NCBI GenBank assembly: GCA_049116495.1
Contig: JAGDYV010000055.1
Location: 4,968-68,967 of the forward strand
Direction: 5' to 3'
DNA length: 64,000 nucleotides
Source of the DNA: CAJQQK01 sp049116495
Lineage (GTDB): Bacteria; Pseudomonadota; Alphaproteobacteria; Rhizobiales; Hyphomicrobiaceae
Shown in pieces: positions 17,097-25,868 of the stretch. Position 1 is the first letter of the stretch, and every line of letters begins with the position of its first letter. Position numbers and translations under genes: made by a program. The notes below the pieces were generated by a model, which saw only the letters and a program-made list of their open reading frames with translations, was not told the DNA's origin and searched no databases.

Positions 17097-18404
17097 TTAG
17101 CGATTTGCGACTGTTGCGCTGCGAAACCGAGTCTCTTTCTTGGTCGCTACGGCGCCCGGCACCTGATCTGCTAGATCTGCTAACAGTTTGATCTCAACGT
17201 GATCACCCGGTTCAAGTCGCGTCTGCATATTGCCAACCAGCGTGTCAACAAGGCCATTGGAGGTCCGGTTTATAGTAATCGATGTTGGCGTCTCATAACT
17301 GCCACCCGAACCCGTCTTGCGTAGCTGGTGCTTGCGCATTGCCCGGGCTGTTGGCAAGGCGGTCTCGACTTTTCTGAGACGATCCCTGGTGACCTGCAGT
17401 TGGGTCAGAACGAGCGCGACAAAGTCGGACTTCATCTGCTTCATTCTCATCTCCGAATCGACCATCTGGGCATTCAAGGCAGCACGCTTTTCTTGCAGGC
17501 GCATACCCAGAACTTTTCGTTCGGTCTCATCACGTGACAACGCAAAGCCAACGGTGCTCCGCGCGATCCCCTTCCTGGACATTTCAGCGAACCGGTTGAG
17601 TTGCTTCTTGATCAACGCAAGCTGCTTCTCTTCCAACTTTTCTTGCACCCCAACGGCCGCGATTTGGCGAGTCACATGCTTGTTTTGCTTGGTAAGAACT
17701 TTCTGCTGCTGCTCAAGATTGCGGGTCTGCGTGACGAATATAATCTTTTCCTGCTCAATCAGCTTATCAATCACCGCCTTGCTCAGCGTCGGCTTTGGAA
17801 GTTGCACTTCGAAAGACGACTTGCCATCCCGTTGTGCCTCAAGACGCGCAAGGCGGATCTTGAGAACGATCTTTTCTTGCTCCAGATCACGAACCGCCTG
17901 GTTCGCCGTCAGATAGTCCTCAACGGTACCTTGATTGACCAGTCCGCGGCCGCCAGCAAGAGCAATAGCCGTTTGAACGGTGGCATAACTCGTAAATGGG
18001 TAGGCGCCTGGGTTCTTGACGTCGCCCAGTATGTAGATCGGCCGATAGGCTTTCACGCCTACCGTGACAGTGGGTTCATTCAAGAGTTCTTTTTCGGCAA
18101 TAACGCCACTGATGACCTTTTCAACCTCCGGAGCCGTCAACCCTCTGACGTCCACACGTCCGATCAAAGGGATCGTCACCTGCCCACGCACATCGATAAC
18201 GAAATCCTGCGAAAGGGTTTCCTGTCCGGATATGAAAACAGAGATCGTGTCACCAGAATCAAAGGTGTATTGCAGCGATTGGGCGGCCACTGAGCCAACA
18301 GCACACAGCGTTAATATGACCAACGCAATTGCCTTAGCCGTTGCAGCAACGACCTGTTTCTTGATGAACTGCTTTACGCAATCTGATTGCCAAAATTTGA
18401 ACAT
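17097..18404 (-). CDS. Polysaccharide export protein, ExoF/Wza-like
   Basis: A 435-residue exported protein. An N-terminal hydrophobic signal segment (KAIALVILTLCAVGSVAAQ) is followed by the polysaccharide biosynthesis/export domain (YTFDSGDTISVFISGQETLS through VDVRGLTAPEVEKVI), then a SLBB-like segment (PIYILGDVKNPGAYPFT), and a long coiled coil rich in Gln, Lys and Glu from about residue 165 to 350, as in rhizobial ExoF. Such proteins form the periplasmic or outer-membrane part of the exopolysaccharide channel. It is the last gene of the operon, starting 6 bases after the glycosyltransferase stop. No lipobox cysteine is visible at the signal cleavage region. Confidence 0.85.
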   Translation of the reverse strand: MFKFWQSDCVKQFIKKQVVAATAKAIALVILTLCAVGSVAAQSLQYTFDSGDTISVFISGQETLSQDFVIDVRGQVTIPLIGRVDVRGLTAPEVEKVISGVIAEKELLNEPTVTVGVKAYRPIYILGDVKNPGAYPFTSYATVQTAIALAGGRGLVNQGTVEDYLTANQAVRDLEQEKIVLKIRLARLEAQRDGKSSFEVQLPKPTLSKAVIDKLIEQEKIIFVTQTRNLEQQQKVLTKQNKHVTRQIAAVGVQEKLEEKQLALIKKQLNRFAEMSRKGIARSTVGFALSRDETERKVLGMRLQEKRAALNAQMVDSEMRMKQMKSDFVALVLTQLQVTRDRLRKVETALPTARAMRKHQLRKTGSGGSYETPTSITINRTSNGLVDTLVGNMQTRLEPGDHVEIKLLADLADQVPGAVATKKETRFRSATVANR

Positions 18405-18410
18405 GACGTT

Positions 18411-19397
18411 TTAAGCCTTTTGCTCCGGAATTTCTGTATTGACTTTGGATGGGACGTGGTTCTGCCCGTAAAACTCGTAAAGACCGCCTATCGAAAGCTT
18501 GCCGAGCACACTGGCAATTCGAAAACTGAAATCCTGTTGCTTGGACTTTCCAGCCATCGCGATAATCGGCAACTGCAGCACCATCAGTCCTAATTGAACG
18601 GCTGCCTTGCCACGAACAATCCATCTTCGAAGTTGCGACTTCGGTCCCGAGCCGGAGATGCCAGCCGCGAAATGCTGTCCGCCAGCAAAAAACCGTCGCC
18701 TAAGATAGCTCGCCTCTGTGCGCCAATGTGGCACGAACTCGCTAGCATTGGCCTCGGGCAGCCAGGCCAACTGCCGGTCGCGGCGTTGCAGCCGGCAGAC
18801 CAACTCGTAATCTTCACCACCTGTGCGACCGAACTTGATATTGAATGGTTCTGGTTCCGTCAGTGTGGTGGCCCGTCTGAAAATCGAATTATTGGTGGCA
18901 AGTGCAATATTCGGAGTCTTATGCGGTCCGAGCGCATAAAGTGGCGCCCCATCCGATAGCGGAACCTTACGAGAAAACAATGTCGAGATTTCCGGGCTGG
19001 AATTGGATCCATCCTCGAAGCTCGCTGTCACACTCCCAAACCATACATCCGCTGGGTACTGCTGCACGCCCGCGACAACAGCCTCGAACCAGCCCGGTTG
19101 GCAAACCTGATCGTCATCGATAAACGCAACAATCGGCTCATCCGAAACCTGGATTCCCTTGTTCCGCGCTACAGAAATATTGGCCGGATGAGCTTGCACC
19201 CAACGGACTGCAAAATTCAGGTTTTCGACGGCCCAGTCGACGACCGGCTTTGCAGTTCCATCATCGCTATTGTCAACCACGTAGACCGAGAATGCTGCAT
19301 TCTTCGGCACTGTCTGATTGGCAAAGCCCGACAGGCATTTCCGCAGCAGATCGGGGCGGTGGTAGGTGCAGACGACGATGGCGACATTGACTGTCAT
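18411..19397 (-). CDS. Family 2 glycosyltransferase
   Basis: A 328-residue GT-A type enzyme. It has the N-terminal strand VAIVVCTYHRPDLLRKCL, the EPIVAFIDDDQVCQPGW segment with the DDD-type metal-binding motif, and a later GGEDYELVCRLQRR block with the ED catalytic base region. It should transfer a sugar from a nucleotide donor to the lipid-linked repeat unit in the cytoplasm; a C-terminal hydrophobic stretch (AAVQLGLMVLQLPIIAMAG) may anchor it to the membrane. The start ATG overlaps the stop of the polymerase gene (ATGA), which rules out the longer frame beginning at 19457. Closest in style to ExoU/ExoA-like rhizobial enzymes, but the sugar is not predictable. Confidence 0.9.
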   Translation of the reverse strand: MTVNVAIVVCTYHRPDLLRKCLSGFANQTVPKNAAFSVYVVDNSDDGTAKPVVDWAVENLNFAVRWVQAHPANISVARNKGIQVSDEPIVAFIDDDQVCQPGWFEAVVAGVQQYPADVWFGSVTASFEDGSNSSPEISTLFSRKVPLSDGAPLYALGPHKTPNIALATNNSIFRRATTLTEPEPFNIKFGRTGGEDYELVCRLQRRDRQLAWLPEANASEFVPHWRTEASYLRRRFFAGGQHFAAGISGSGPKSQLRRWIVRGKAAVQLGLMVLQLPIIAMAGKSKQQDFSFRIASVLGKLSIGGLYEFYGQNHVPSKVNTEIPEQKA

Positions 19398-20698
19398 TGA
19401 AATTCCCTCTGGCTCGACCCAATCGAGCTCCCTAACGGCGAACTGCGCCCAACCCAACGCGCTGTTTCCACGAAACTAAGAAGCAGCACGAACATGAAAA
19501 GCCCACTGTTTCGCATGACCAGCGATGACTCAGTGATATTGTGGATGAGGTAGATAATAAGCATCAAGCCGGTAAGGCCGTGGCTCATCATGTGATCGAA
19601 GTTTCCAGGCGCACCCTTTTCAACGCGCATCGACGAGGCGATCCGAATTATGACCGCAATAGTTGCAATCACCATCGCCGGCATGCCGACCTGTAAAGCC
19701 AGCTCAAGAAAACCGTTGTGAGCGTGGTTTATAATACCTGCCTGGATATCTCCCAACCACGTTCCTGGTTCGAGTTTCGAGAGGGGGTCGTTTGCCTCTC
19801 CGATATCCCAAAAGGCTCCATAACCGTAGCCCAACAACGGTCGCTGTTCGATCTTGCCAAGAATGAAGTACCAAAGCTCGTCGCGGCCGGTCAAGCTGGC
19901 ATCGCCGGTGATAATCGTGAGTGCGGTTTCAATATTAAAGTCGATCCAAACACTAAACAATAGAACTCCGGAAACGGCGATAAACATGAAACCCAGCAGC
20001 CCCATAGCGAAGACAGATCCAAGTTTCGACAGAAGAGACATGACCGAGAGCGCAAGTAGCGCCACAATACAAAGCGCAATGGATGTCTTGCTTTCCGACC
20101 AAAAAAGGAAAACAGCCGCAAGACCGACCGCGGCGATTCCAGCCAATTTGCCAAAAAAGGATTTCTCATTCGCCAACCAGCTGACGCTGACGAGCACCGC
20201 AATCATTGCAATCATTCCGGCGAGGTTCTTCTGCGAGTGCAGGCCCTTCACGCCAAGATCGCCTTCAATCGCTACTTCCGGATTGGTGAAGGTGAACACG
20301 ATATTGGCGATGATCAAACCCAGGAGGAATACAAAAACGGTTGTGTGAAAGCTCCTGAACTCTCGAATGCCAATCGCGATAGCGAACGCCGCCGTTGAGA
20401 TGCAAACCAGAAGAATTGCACGCTTCAGGGTCAAAATCGGGTAATCAGACCAACCGACGCTCAACAAACTGAACGCAATCACCGTCAAGAGAAGAGTATT
20501 ATATCGCGCGCACCGAAGCGCCCGTTGCCGATCGGCCCAGATGATCGGCAGAGCAATGAAAAACATGGCAAGTGCGGTCGGTGCATTCAGGGGGTCAACC
20601 GATCCGGTCGACTGCGAAAGCAACCGTGTGCCAACGAAGGCAAACATCAGAAACGTAACAAGAAGCACCTGATGCAAAACGTTGTTAATATTCGACAT
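19394..20698 (-). CDS. O-antigen ligase/ExoQ-like polysaccharide polymerase
   Basis: A 434-residue polytopic membrane protein with about ten to twelve hydrophobic segments. The large periplasmic loop before the last segments has the pattern of the Wzy/WaaL family: GRDELWYFILGKIEQRPLLGYGYGAFW and then INHAHNGFLELALQVGMPA, where the Arg and His residues are typical functional positions. It would polymerise repeat units on the periplasmic side. Its start codon overlaps by one base the stop of the small upstream gene (TGATG), and its stop overlaps the next glycosyltransferase start, so the whole set is translated as a coupled operon. ExoQ is the nearest rhizobial analogue. Confidence 0.85.
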   Translation of the reverse strand: MSNINNVLHQVLLVTFLMFAFVGTRLLSQSTGSVDPLNAPTALAMFFIALPIIWADRQRALRCARYNTLLLTVIAFSLLSVGWSDYPILTLKRAILLVCISTAAFAIAIGIREFRSFHTTVFVFLLGLIIANIVFTFTNPEVAIEGDLGVKGLHSQKNLAGMIAMIAVLVSVSWLANEKSFFGKLAGIAAVGLAAVFLFWSESKTSIALCIVALLALSVMSLLSKLGSVFAMGLLGFMFIAVSGVLLFSVWIDFNIETALTIITGDASLTGRDELWYFILGKIEQRPLLGYGYGAFWDIGEANDPLSKLEPGTWLGDIQAGIINHAHNGFLELALQVGMPAMVIATIAVIIRIASSMRVEKGAPGNFDHMMSHGLTGLMLIIYLIHNITESSLVMRNSGLFMFVLLLSFVETARWVGRSSPLGSSIGSSQREFQ

Positions 20699-20982
20699 CA
20701 GTTTCCCGACGACCTCTGCTTTTCTGAGAGGATACTCACAGCGGCCATAGCTGCGCCGACAATAGCAAGACGTACACGGTTCGCATTCAGGCGTGAGCGG
20801 AAAGGGTTAAGAGGCCGGTCAAGCCGTAACCTTGTTTCGTCCATGCATGCGGGCCGAGGCACACTCGCTCCTGCCCAAAATGCGTCAAAGCCTTCCCACA
20901 GAGAGAGGCGGCGGCCAGAGTTAAAGACGTCAAGCTGCCGCGCGGCGCCTCGGCCCCCGGCACACGCCATGTAGGTGTTCAC
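20698..20982 (-). CDS. Small predicted membrane protein of unknown function
   Basis: A 94-residue product between flippase and polymerase genes. The GTG start overlaps the last base of the flippase stop (TAGTG), and its own stop overlaps the polymerase start (TGATG), so it fills the gap exactly and is likely to be translated by coupling. An alternative ATG lies 12 bases further in. The sequence is basic, with one hydrophobic stretch near the C-terminus (VRLAIVGAAMAAVSIL) that could span the membrane. I recognise no family. It may be an accessory subunit of the polymerase or flippase; this rests on position only. Confidence 0.6.
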   Translation of the reverse strand: MNTYMACAGGRGAARQLDVFNSGRRLSLWEGFDAFWAGASVPRPACMDETRLRLDRPLNPFRSRLNANRVRLAIVGAAMAAVSILSEKQRSSGN

Positions 20983-22436
20983 TACGCAAACCCCCGAGTT
21001 TTGGAGGACGCCGGAAGGGCCGCTATGACATCACGCGCGAAACTCTTGGCAAACACGCAGGTTGCAAGCGCGTAACACGCCACGCCGAGAATGATGGCCA
21101 ACGCTAAGGCCATGCGATCATCAATCTCCGGAACCGTCGTGATAAATCCAAAAACAAGGACACCCATTCCCGCCGACAACAGCCAACCAGGCAGCATTGC
21201 CGCAAGGCGCTCATAACGCGACCAACCGACTGTGCGTTGGGAAAGACCGAGGGCAAAGCAGGCTTGCGCAGCATCACCAGCCAGGCGTGCAAGGCCAATT
21301 CCAATCGGCCCCAGCCCCATGCTGAGGATCAGGGCGGTCAACGTCGTCAAGGCGCTAAGGAAGTTGGCGATCATGCCGAATTCAGGGCGTCCTGTTGTCG
21401 AAATCATCGTAAAGACCAAGCGGGACGGCAGCAGGATCGCAGTACCAATCGCAAGGCATGCAGCAACGCCGATGGCGTCATCCCAGCCAGGCCCCGCCAG
21501 GATTGGAAGCAGTAGCGGGCTAACCGCTGCAAGGCCGATGAACACCGGTGCCCCCGCCAGCGCAGATCTGCGAATAATATCGATAGCGGCATTCGCGACT
21601 CCACCGCCTTCGGAATTGGTGGACGAAAAGTAATAGAAGAGAAGATTATGCACGTTGCTTAGGGTTGCCCCACGCAATGGCTCGACAAACCGCAGCGCCA
21701 TATTGACGACACCGAGAACCCATAGTCCGTAAAGCGCGGCGGTGACATAGTTCAGGATTAGATAGTTCAGGTTATCAGCCAGCCGGTCAATCAGCTGAAA
21801 CCCGGCATATCGCCTTACATCGCGCAGGTGCTGCATCGAAAAACGTGGCACGATGACGAACCCAGCACGTGCAGCCATAATTATCGCCTGAACGATCACC
21901 ACGGCGGTGCGCTGAGCAATGAGAGCCCACACACCCAACCCGCCGAGCGCAATCGCAATCGCCAGCACGATGCCAATCAAGTGTCCAAACACGGACGCGA
22001 TTGCGAGTTCCTTGAAACGCCGTCGACGCCGCTCAAGTCCACGCAAAATATCCATGTAGGCCGAGAAGAATAACGACCCCGCCGCCGCCGGCATCAAATA
22101 CGAGACCTCTGGCGCACTCAGCATCGCTGCAACGAAATATCCGGCAGGAAACGACAAAAGAAAGAGGACACCGGCCAGGAACAGCGCGGTCGCCCATGCT
22201 GTTTCCACATGCTTCTTGCGCAGCGATGGTCGTTGCGCCAATGCCTCTTCAAACGGCGTACCTGCAATGCCGGCTGCAACAACGATAACGATCAGCACAA
22301 CTGCCGAGGTCCCGAAATCCCGAACATCGAGAAGCCTCGAAAAGATCGCGGTGCTACCTGTCAGCAGGGCGAGCCGCAGAACGCTGTCAAGCCCGGCCCA
22401 CCCAAGCCATCCAATGAGACGGGCGCCTACCATCGC
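20982..22436 (-). CDS. Polysaccharide flippase, Wzx-type
   Basis: About 484 residues with a dozen or more hydrophobic helices, of the MATE-like polysaccharide transporter family that moves lipid-linked repeat units across the inner membrane. The N-terminus GLDSVLRLALLTGSTAIFSRLLDVRDFG, with RLL followed by a D/E-x-F-G, is typical of Wzx/ExoT. The open frame extends back to 22577 but would overlap the preceding Wzz-like gene by about 100 bases; the ATG at 22436 gives a normal N-terminus and a 40-base gap. Co-transcribed with the genes on both sides. Confidence 0.85.
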   Translation of the reverse strand, partial: AMVGARLIGWLGWAGLDSVLRLALLTGSTAIFSRLLDVRDFGTSAVVLIVIVVAAGIAGTPFEEALAQRPSLRKKHVETAWATALFLAGVLFLLSFPAGYFVAAMLSAPEVSYLMPAAAGSLFFSAYMDILRGLERRRRRFKELAIASVFGHLIGIVLAIAIALGGLGVWALIAQRTAVVIVQAIIMAARAGFVIVPRFSMQHLRDVRRYAGFQLIDRLADNLNYLILNYVTAALYGLWVLGVVNMALRFVEPLRGATLSNVHNLLFYYFSSTNSEGGGVANAAIDIIRRSALAGAPVFIGLAAVSPLLLPILAGPGWDDAIGVAACLAIGTAILLPSRLVFTMISTTGRPEFGMIANFLSALTTLTALILSMGLGPIGIGLARLAGDAAQACFALGLSQRTVGWSRYERLAAMLPGWLLSAGMGVLVFGFITTVPEIDDRMALALAIILGVACYALATCVFAKSFARDVIAALPASSKTRGFA

Positions 22437-22476
22437 TGTGACACCTCGCACTCGAAGCTTCGCAAGGACCGGTCGG

Positions 22477-23487
22477 TCATACGCGATCGCCGACCGCAAT
22501 CTTACGGATCTCACGAACAACGGCGCCGAACGCGATTGCGGAAAGCGCGAGAAAGCCGCCAATAATCGATCCAACAATCAACCAGATCACGGCACGCTTC
22601 TTCCACCCTTTCTTTGGCGGTTGACGCACCGGCGATATAACCCGAAGAAAAGCGCTACTTATGGCACCCGCATCATTTCCTGATATTCCATTCGGCGCTT
22701 TCGCATTCGCCTGGAAGCGCTTTAATTTGCGCTCCAAACGCTCGACCTTGTCTTGCGCCGTACGAACCGTTGGATGTTTTGCACCCAATGTTCCGACAAG
22801 TTCAAGCAACTCGGCATTGGTCACATCCAACTGCTTCTGAGCGATCGCCGCAGCCGACGCACTGGCCATAACCGTCCGGTGGTTCTCCGCCGTGCCGAGA
22901 AACACATTTATTATCGAATTGGCGCGTCCAGCAGCCACCTCAGGTAAATCGTCTTTTGTTGTCAGCGTAATAACAAAGCTACGACCCTGCCGAGTGACGT
23001 CGATCGACTCACGCAACCTTTTAAGTTGCTCGGTCTTGAGTTTTTCAGAGTCGACAGCCACCGCGTCTTTACCCCGACCAATCAAGGCGCGCTTCCAGCG
23101 TGCGATCCAACTCTCCTTCACGCGGCTTTTGTCCCCGTTTAGGCTTCCTTCTCGACGCAGAACTTCCAGCAACACGCCATCAGATCGCAGCAGAAGCATC
23201 TGACTCTCAACGTAGTTAATCGCCGCGTTGGCATCGATATTTACGTTTGAATCAACGCTGAACCCACGAGGGTCCACGAGTATTTGCGCCGAAGCCTTAT
23301 GAACCGACGGGAGGAAAGGCTGCGCCGCCGCAGCGAGGAAACCACAGATCAACGCTACCGCGGCAATCCAAACAAAATTCTTGCGGCAGAGAACTAAGAA
23401 TTGGGACTTTGCCGAGTCCCATGGCCCAAGCGCCCGCACAGACGAAGCAGATTCAAACGTTGAGCGGTTGGGGTGCTCCATGTTCAT
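22477..23487 (-). CDS. Wzz/ExoP-like chain-length determinant without kinase domain
   Basis: A 336-residue polysaccharide co-polymerase. It has one membrane segment near the N-terminus (FVWIAAVALICGFLAAAA), a periplasmic domain with the Wzz-type opening KASAQILVDPRG and a coiled region (DVTNAELLELVGTLGAKHPTVRTAQDKVERLERKL), and a second membrane segment (AVIWLIVGSIIGGFLALSAI) near the end. The GAKHPTV motif is commonly found in the ExoP/GumC group. There is no C-terminal Walker-type tyrosine kinase, so any kinase must be separate. Two close ATG codons (23487 and 23481) follow AAAGGGA; either may be used. Confidence 0.85.
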   Translation of the reverse strand: MNMEHPNRSTFESASSVRALGPWDSAKSQFLVLCRKNFVWIAAVALICGFLAAAAQPFLPSVHKASAQILVDPRGFSVDSNVNIDANAAINYVESQMLLLRSDGVLLEVLRREGSLNGDKSRVKESWIARWKRALIGRGKDAVAVDSEKLKTEQLKRLRESIDVTRQGRSFVITLTTKDDLPEVAAGRANSIINVFLGTAENHRTVMASASAAAIAQKQLDVTNAELLELVGTLGAKHPTVRTAQDKVERLERKLKRFQANAKAPNGISGNDAGAISSAFLRVISPVRQPPKKGWKKRAVIWLIVGSIIGGFLALSAIAFGAVVREIRKIAVGDRV

Positions 23488-23589
23488 CACGTCCCTTTCG
23501 ATATCGCCGGCTAGGGTTGAGGAGAATACCATTTCCTACGACCCTGGTGATCAATCCGAGGTTCCGTAAAAACGACTGGTGAGCACCAA

Positions 23590-25203
23590 TCAAACTGCGT
23601 TTTGATAACCTCTCCTGGAGATAACTGTCATAATAATAATGTACATGTCGAGTGCCAAAGACCAATTTCGTATATATTCGATGTCACATCCTAAACGCGC
23701 CTCAATATCATAGTCCGTATTGATGGTGCCGCGAAAACCAAGGATCTGCGCCCAGCCGGTAATACCGGGACGGACAAGGTAGCGCTGATTGTAGCAATCG
23801 ACGATCTTGGCGAAATTTTCATCATGCACAAGCGCATGTGGGCGCGGTCCTACCAGAGACATCTGCCCGCAAACAACATTCCAAAGCTGCGGCAACTCAT
23901 CGATATTAAGCTTGCGCAGCCAGCTACCCACTCTCGTGACGCGGGGGTCATTGGGTTGGGCCTGACGAACTTCTCCTTGCTCGCCGGCCTCTTTCATTGT
24001 TCTCAGTTTCCAGATCAGAAATTTACCATGGTCCCGGCCGCCGCGGTATTGTCGAAAAAATACAGGTCCTTTTTGCTCCAGATAGATCGCCAGACTGGCC
24101 GCGCCAAGAACAGGCGCCGTGAGTATCAGCCCAATTCCCGCAAAAACAATGTCGAAAGATCGTTTAGCCAGCATTCCGAAGTCGTCGTAGGGGCGAATGG
24201 ATACGAGGCAGCCCGACCCGACAGTCATCGACGCAACCGAAATCGCGTCAAAACTCTCCGGTTTGGATGGTGACAGAAATCGCAGTTGCGTTGAGACGGT
24301 TGACAGCTCCGCCAGCAATTGCCGGTCGACAGGCTCCGACTCAGGTTCCGTCAAAATGATTATTTCATCCGCTTGGAGGTTCGCCGCGGCCTTTGCGAAT
24401 GATTTGGCAATCTTCAGCGTGACGTCCCGTCTGCTGCCCTTGGCAAAGATTGCATCCGGATAAACGAAAGCTGCAATCCACCCGCCAATCAACGTCGAAG
24501 CAAACTCACTTTCGGAAAACGTTGTGATGCTGCTCGGCCTTCCGATGACAACGCGTCGAAGCGGCGGCAGCAAACCTCGGTCAATCGCCCAAACCTTGAG
24601 CCTGATACTGCCCGCTTCGAGACCGATCACCCCGGCCAGTCCGAAGATGCCAAACAAGATGAACCAGGCAACCTGCAAATGCATGTTCCCAATCGTCACC
24701 ACTGCGACCAGAAAGACAATCACCAACGCCGCCGCCCAACGATCCGCACATTTGCAAAGATGGAACAGCAGCGGCTTGCGATATTTCGCAATCGGCTCTT
24801 TGACGGTAATCAACGACAGGCTGTAAATCAGGGCAACAACCAATCCCAGACCGACATGAAAACTATCGGCCCGCACCCCTTGAATTCCAACGAGCTGACA
24901 AAGCGCACCAGCAACCAGCGCTATACAGGCGACCAAGACGGCCGATATCGCTACTTTGCAGGCCGTAAACGCAAACGGTTGAAGTTTGGAAATATTCGCC
25001 GACGACTCACCAGGCGTACTGATCGACGGCGTTAGCCGAATGACTTTGCCGGACATAACTTGGTCCGGCGCATCTTTAAACTGCGCCCTATCGGAGGCGG
25101 CGCCAGACAGGTCTTTCGGCGCTACGGCTTCACGGAGCAGCCGCAAGCCACCTCCTGCGGGCCGCAAATCATCTCGCTCTGACCTCTTCAGCATGTCGGC
25201 CAT
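23590..25203 (-). CDS. Undecaprenyl-phosphate sugar phosphotransferase, WcaJ/ExoY type
   Basis: A 537-residue protein, the likely first enzyme of the pathway. The N-terminal half has about four hydrophobic helices (for example ISAVLVACIALVAGALCQLVG and FILFGIFGLAGVIGLEAGSI) and a CoA-binding-like domain. The C-terminal third is the bacterial sugar transferase domain: a membrane segment (KRSFDIVFAGIGLILTAPVLG), GPVFFRQYRGGRDHGKF, IWKLRTMKE, NIDELPQLWNVVCGQMSLVGPRP and YLVRPGITGWAQI. It transfers a sugar-1-phosphate to undecaprenyl phosphate. It is the first gene of the minus-strand operon, with a 102-base gap to the Wzz-like gene. Confidence 0.92.
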   Translation of the reverse strand: MADMLKRSERDDLRPAGGGLRLLREAVAPKDLSGAASDRAQFKDAPDQVMSGKVIRLTPSISTPGESSANISKLQPFAFTACKVAISAVLVACIALVAGALCQLVGIQGVRADSFHVGLGLVVALIYSLSLITVKEPIAKYRKPLLFHLCKCADRWAAALVIVFLVAVVTIGNMHLQVAWFILFGIFGLAGVIGLEAGSIRLKVWAIDRGLLPPLRRVVIGRPSSITTFSESEFASTLIGGWIAAFVYPDAIFAKGSRRDVTLKIAKSFAKAAANLQADEIIILTEPESEPVDRQLLAELSTVSTQLRFLSPSKPESFDAISVASMTVGSGCLVSIRPYDDFGMLAKRSFDIVFAGIGLILTAPVLGAASLAIYLEQKGPVFFRQYRGGRDHGKFLIWKLRTMKEAGEQGEVRQAQPNDPRVTRVGSWLRKLNIDELPQLWNVVCGQMSLVGPRPHALVHDENFAKIVDCYNQRYLVRPGITGWAQILGFRGTINTDYDIEARLGCDIEYIRNWSLALDMYIIIMTVISRRGYQNAV

Positions 25204-25868
25204 TCAACCCCGCCCCCCATTATCGCTCATCAATATCGGACAAGCCGCATGGCGTACTGGCGGCAGGCTCATTACAGGCGCTGCCATTCCGCAATTGCGG
25301 AACCAACATGAAATGCTTGAACGGTATTTTACTTGGAGAATTTGTGCTTACAGATCGATACGTCCGTAATAGGTAATTTCCACTTTTTGAGACGCAAATA
25401 TTATACATTTCCTCAGATCATACTTTCCGATAGCGCCCCAAACATCCCGGCGCGCGATTTCAAATCGAACAGCCAGCGAGCGTTGCGAGGTAACGAGCAA
25501 CCGTTTGCTAGGGAACTCACTCTCGAACGTCAATTTGTATTTATTCCTATTAAACAAGCATCTACATCAATGATCCTTCGGACTATAATTAAGGTTAATC
25601 CGCACGCTCAGATGCTCAGTTTGATTGGGTGAATTAGGGTTGCTGGAGATAACGTCAAGGCGGATTCGCGGAGTCATCACGGTGGAATGAGCCAATACTT
25701 GGGGGGACGAAAAGTTCGATAAATCACCTTGAGTGATCGTCGTCGCATTCCATTTTATCTTAACGTACAAAGCAACTAGAGATCTAACGGCTTCGGAAGC
25801 ATACTGCGCATCCTAACCGTCGAATAGAGATTTCTATTACATTGAATTTTCGCTGAGCTTGAAAAACC
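25204..25868. other. Divergent promoter region of the exopolysaccharide locus
   Basis: These 665 AT-rich bases separate the sugar transferase operon from the plus-strand HAD-membrane gene and should hold both promoters and any operator. I found no open frame with a believable start and no clear repeated operator. The low GC contrasts with the flanking genes. Confidence 0.5.

Noticed and set aside
22437..22577. N-terminal extension of the flippase
   Set aside because: It would overlap the Wzz-like gene by about 100 bases, and the family N-terminus begins after 22436.
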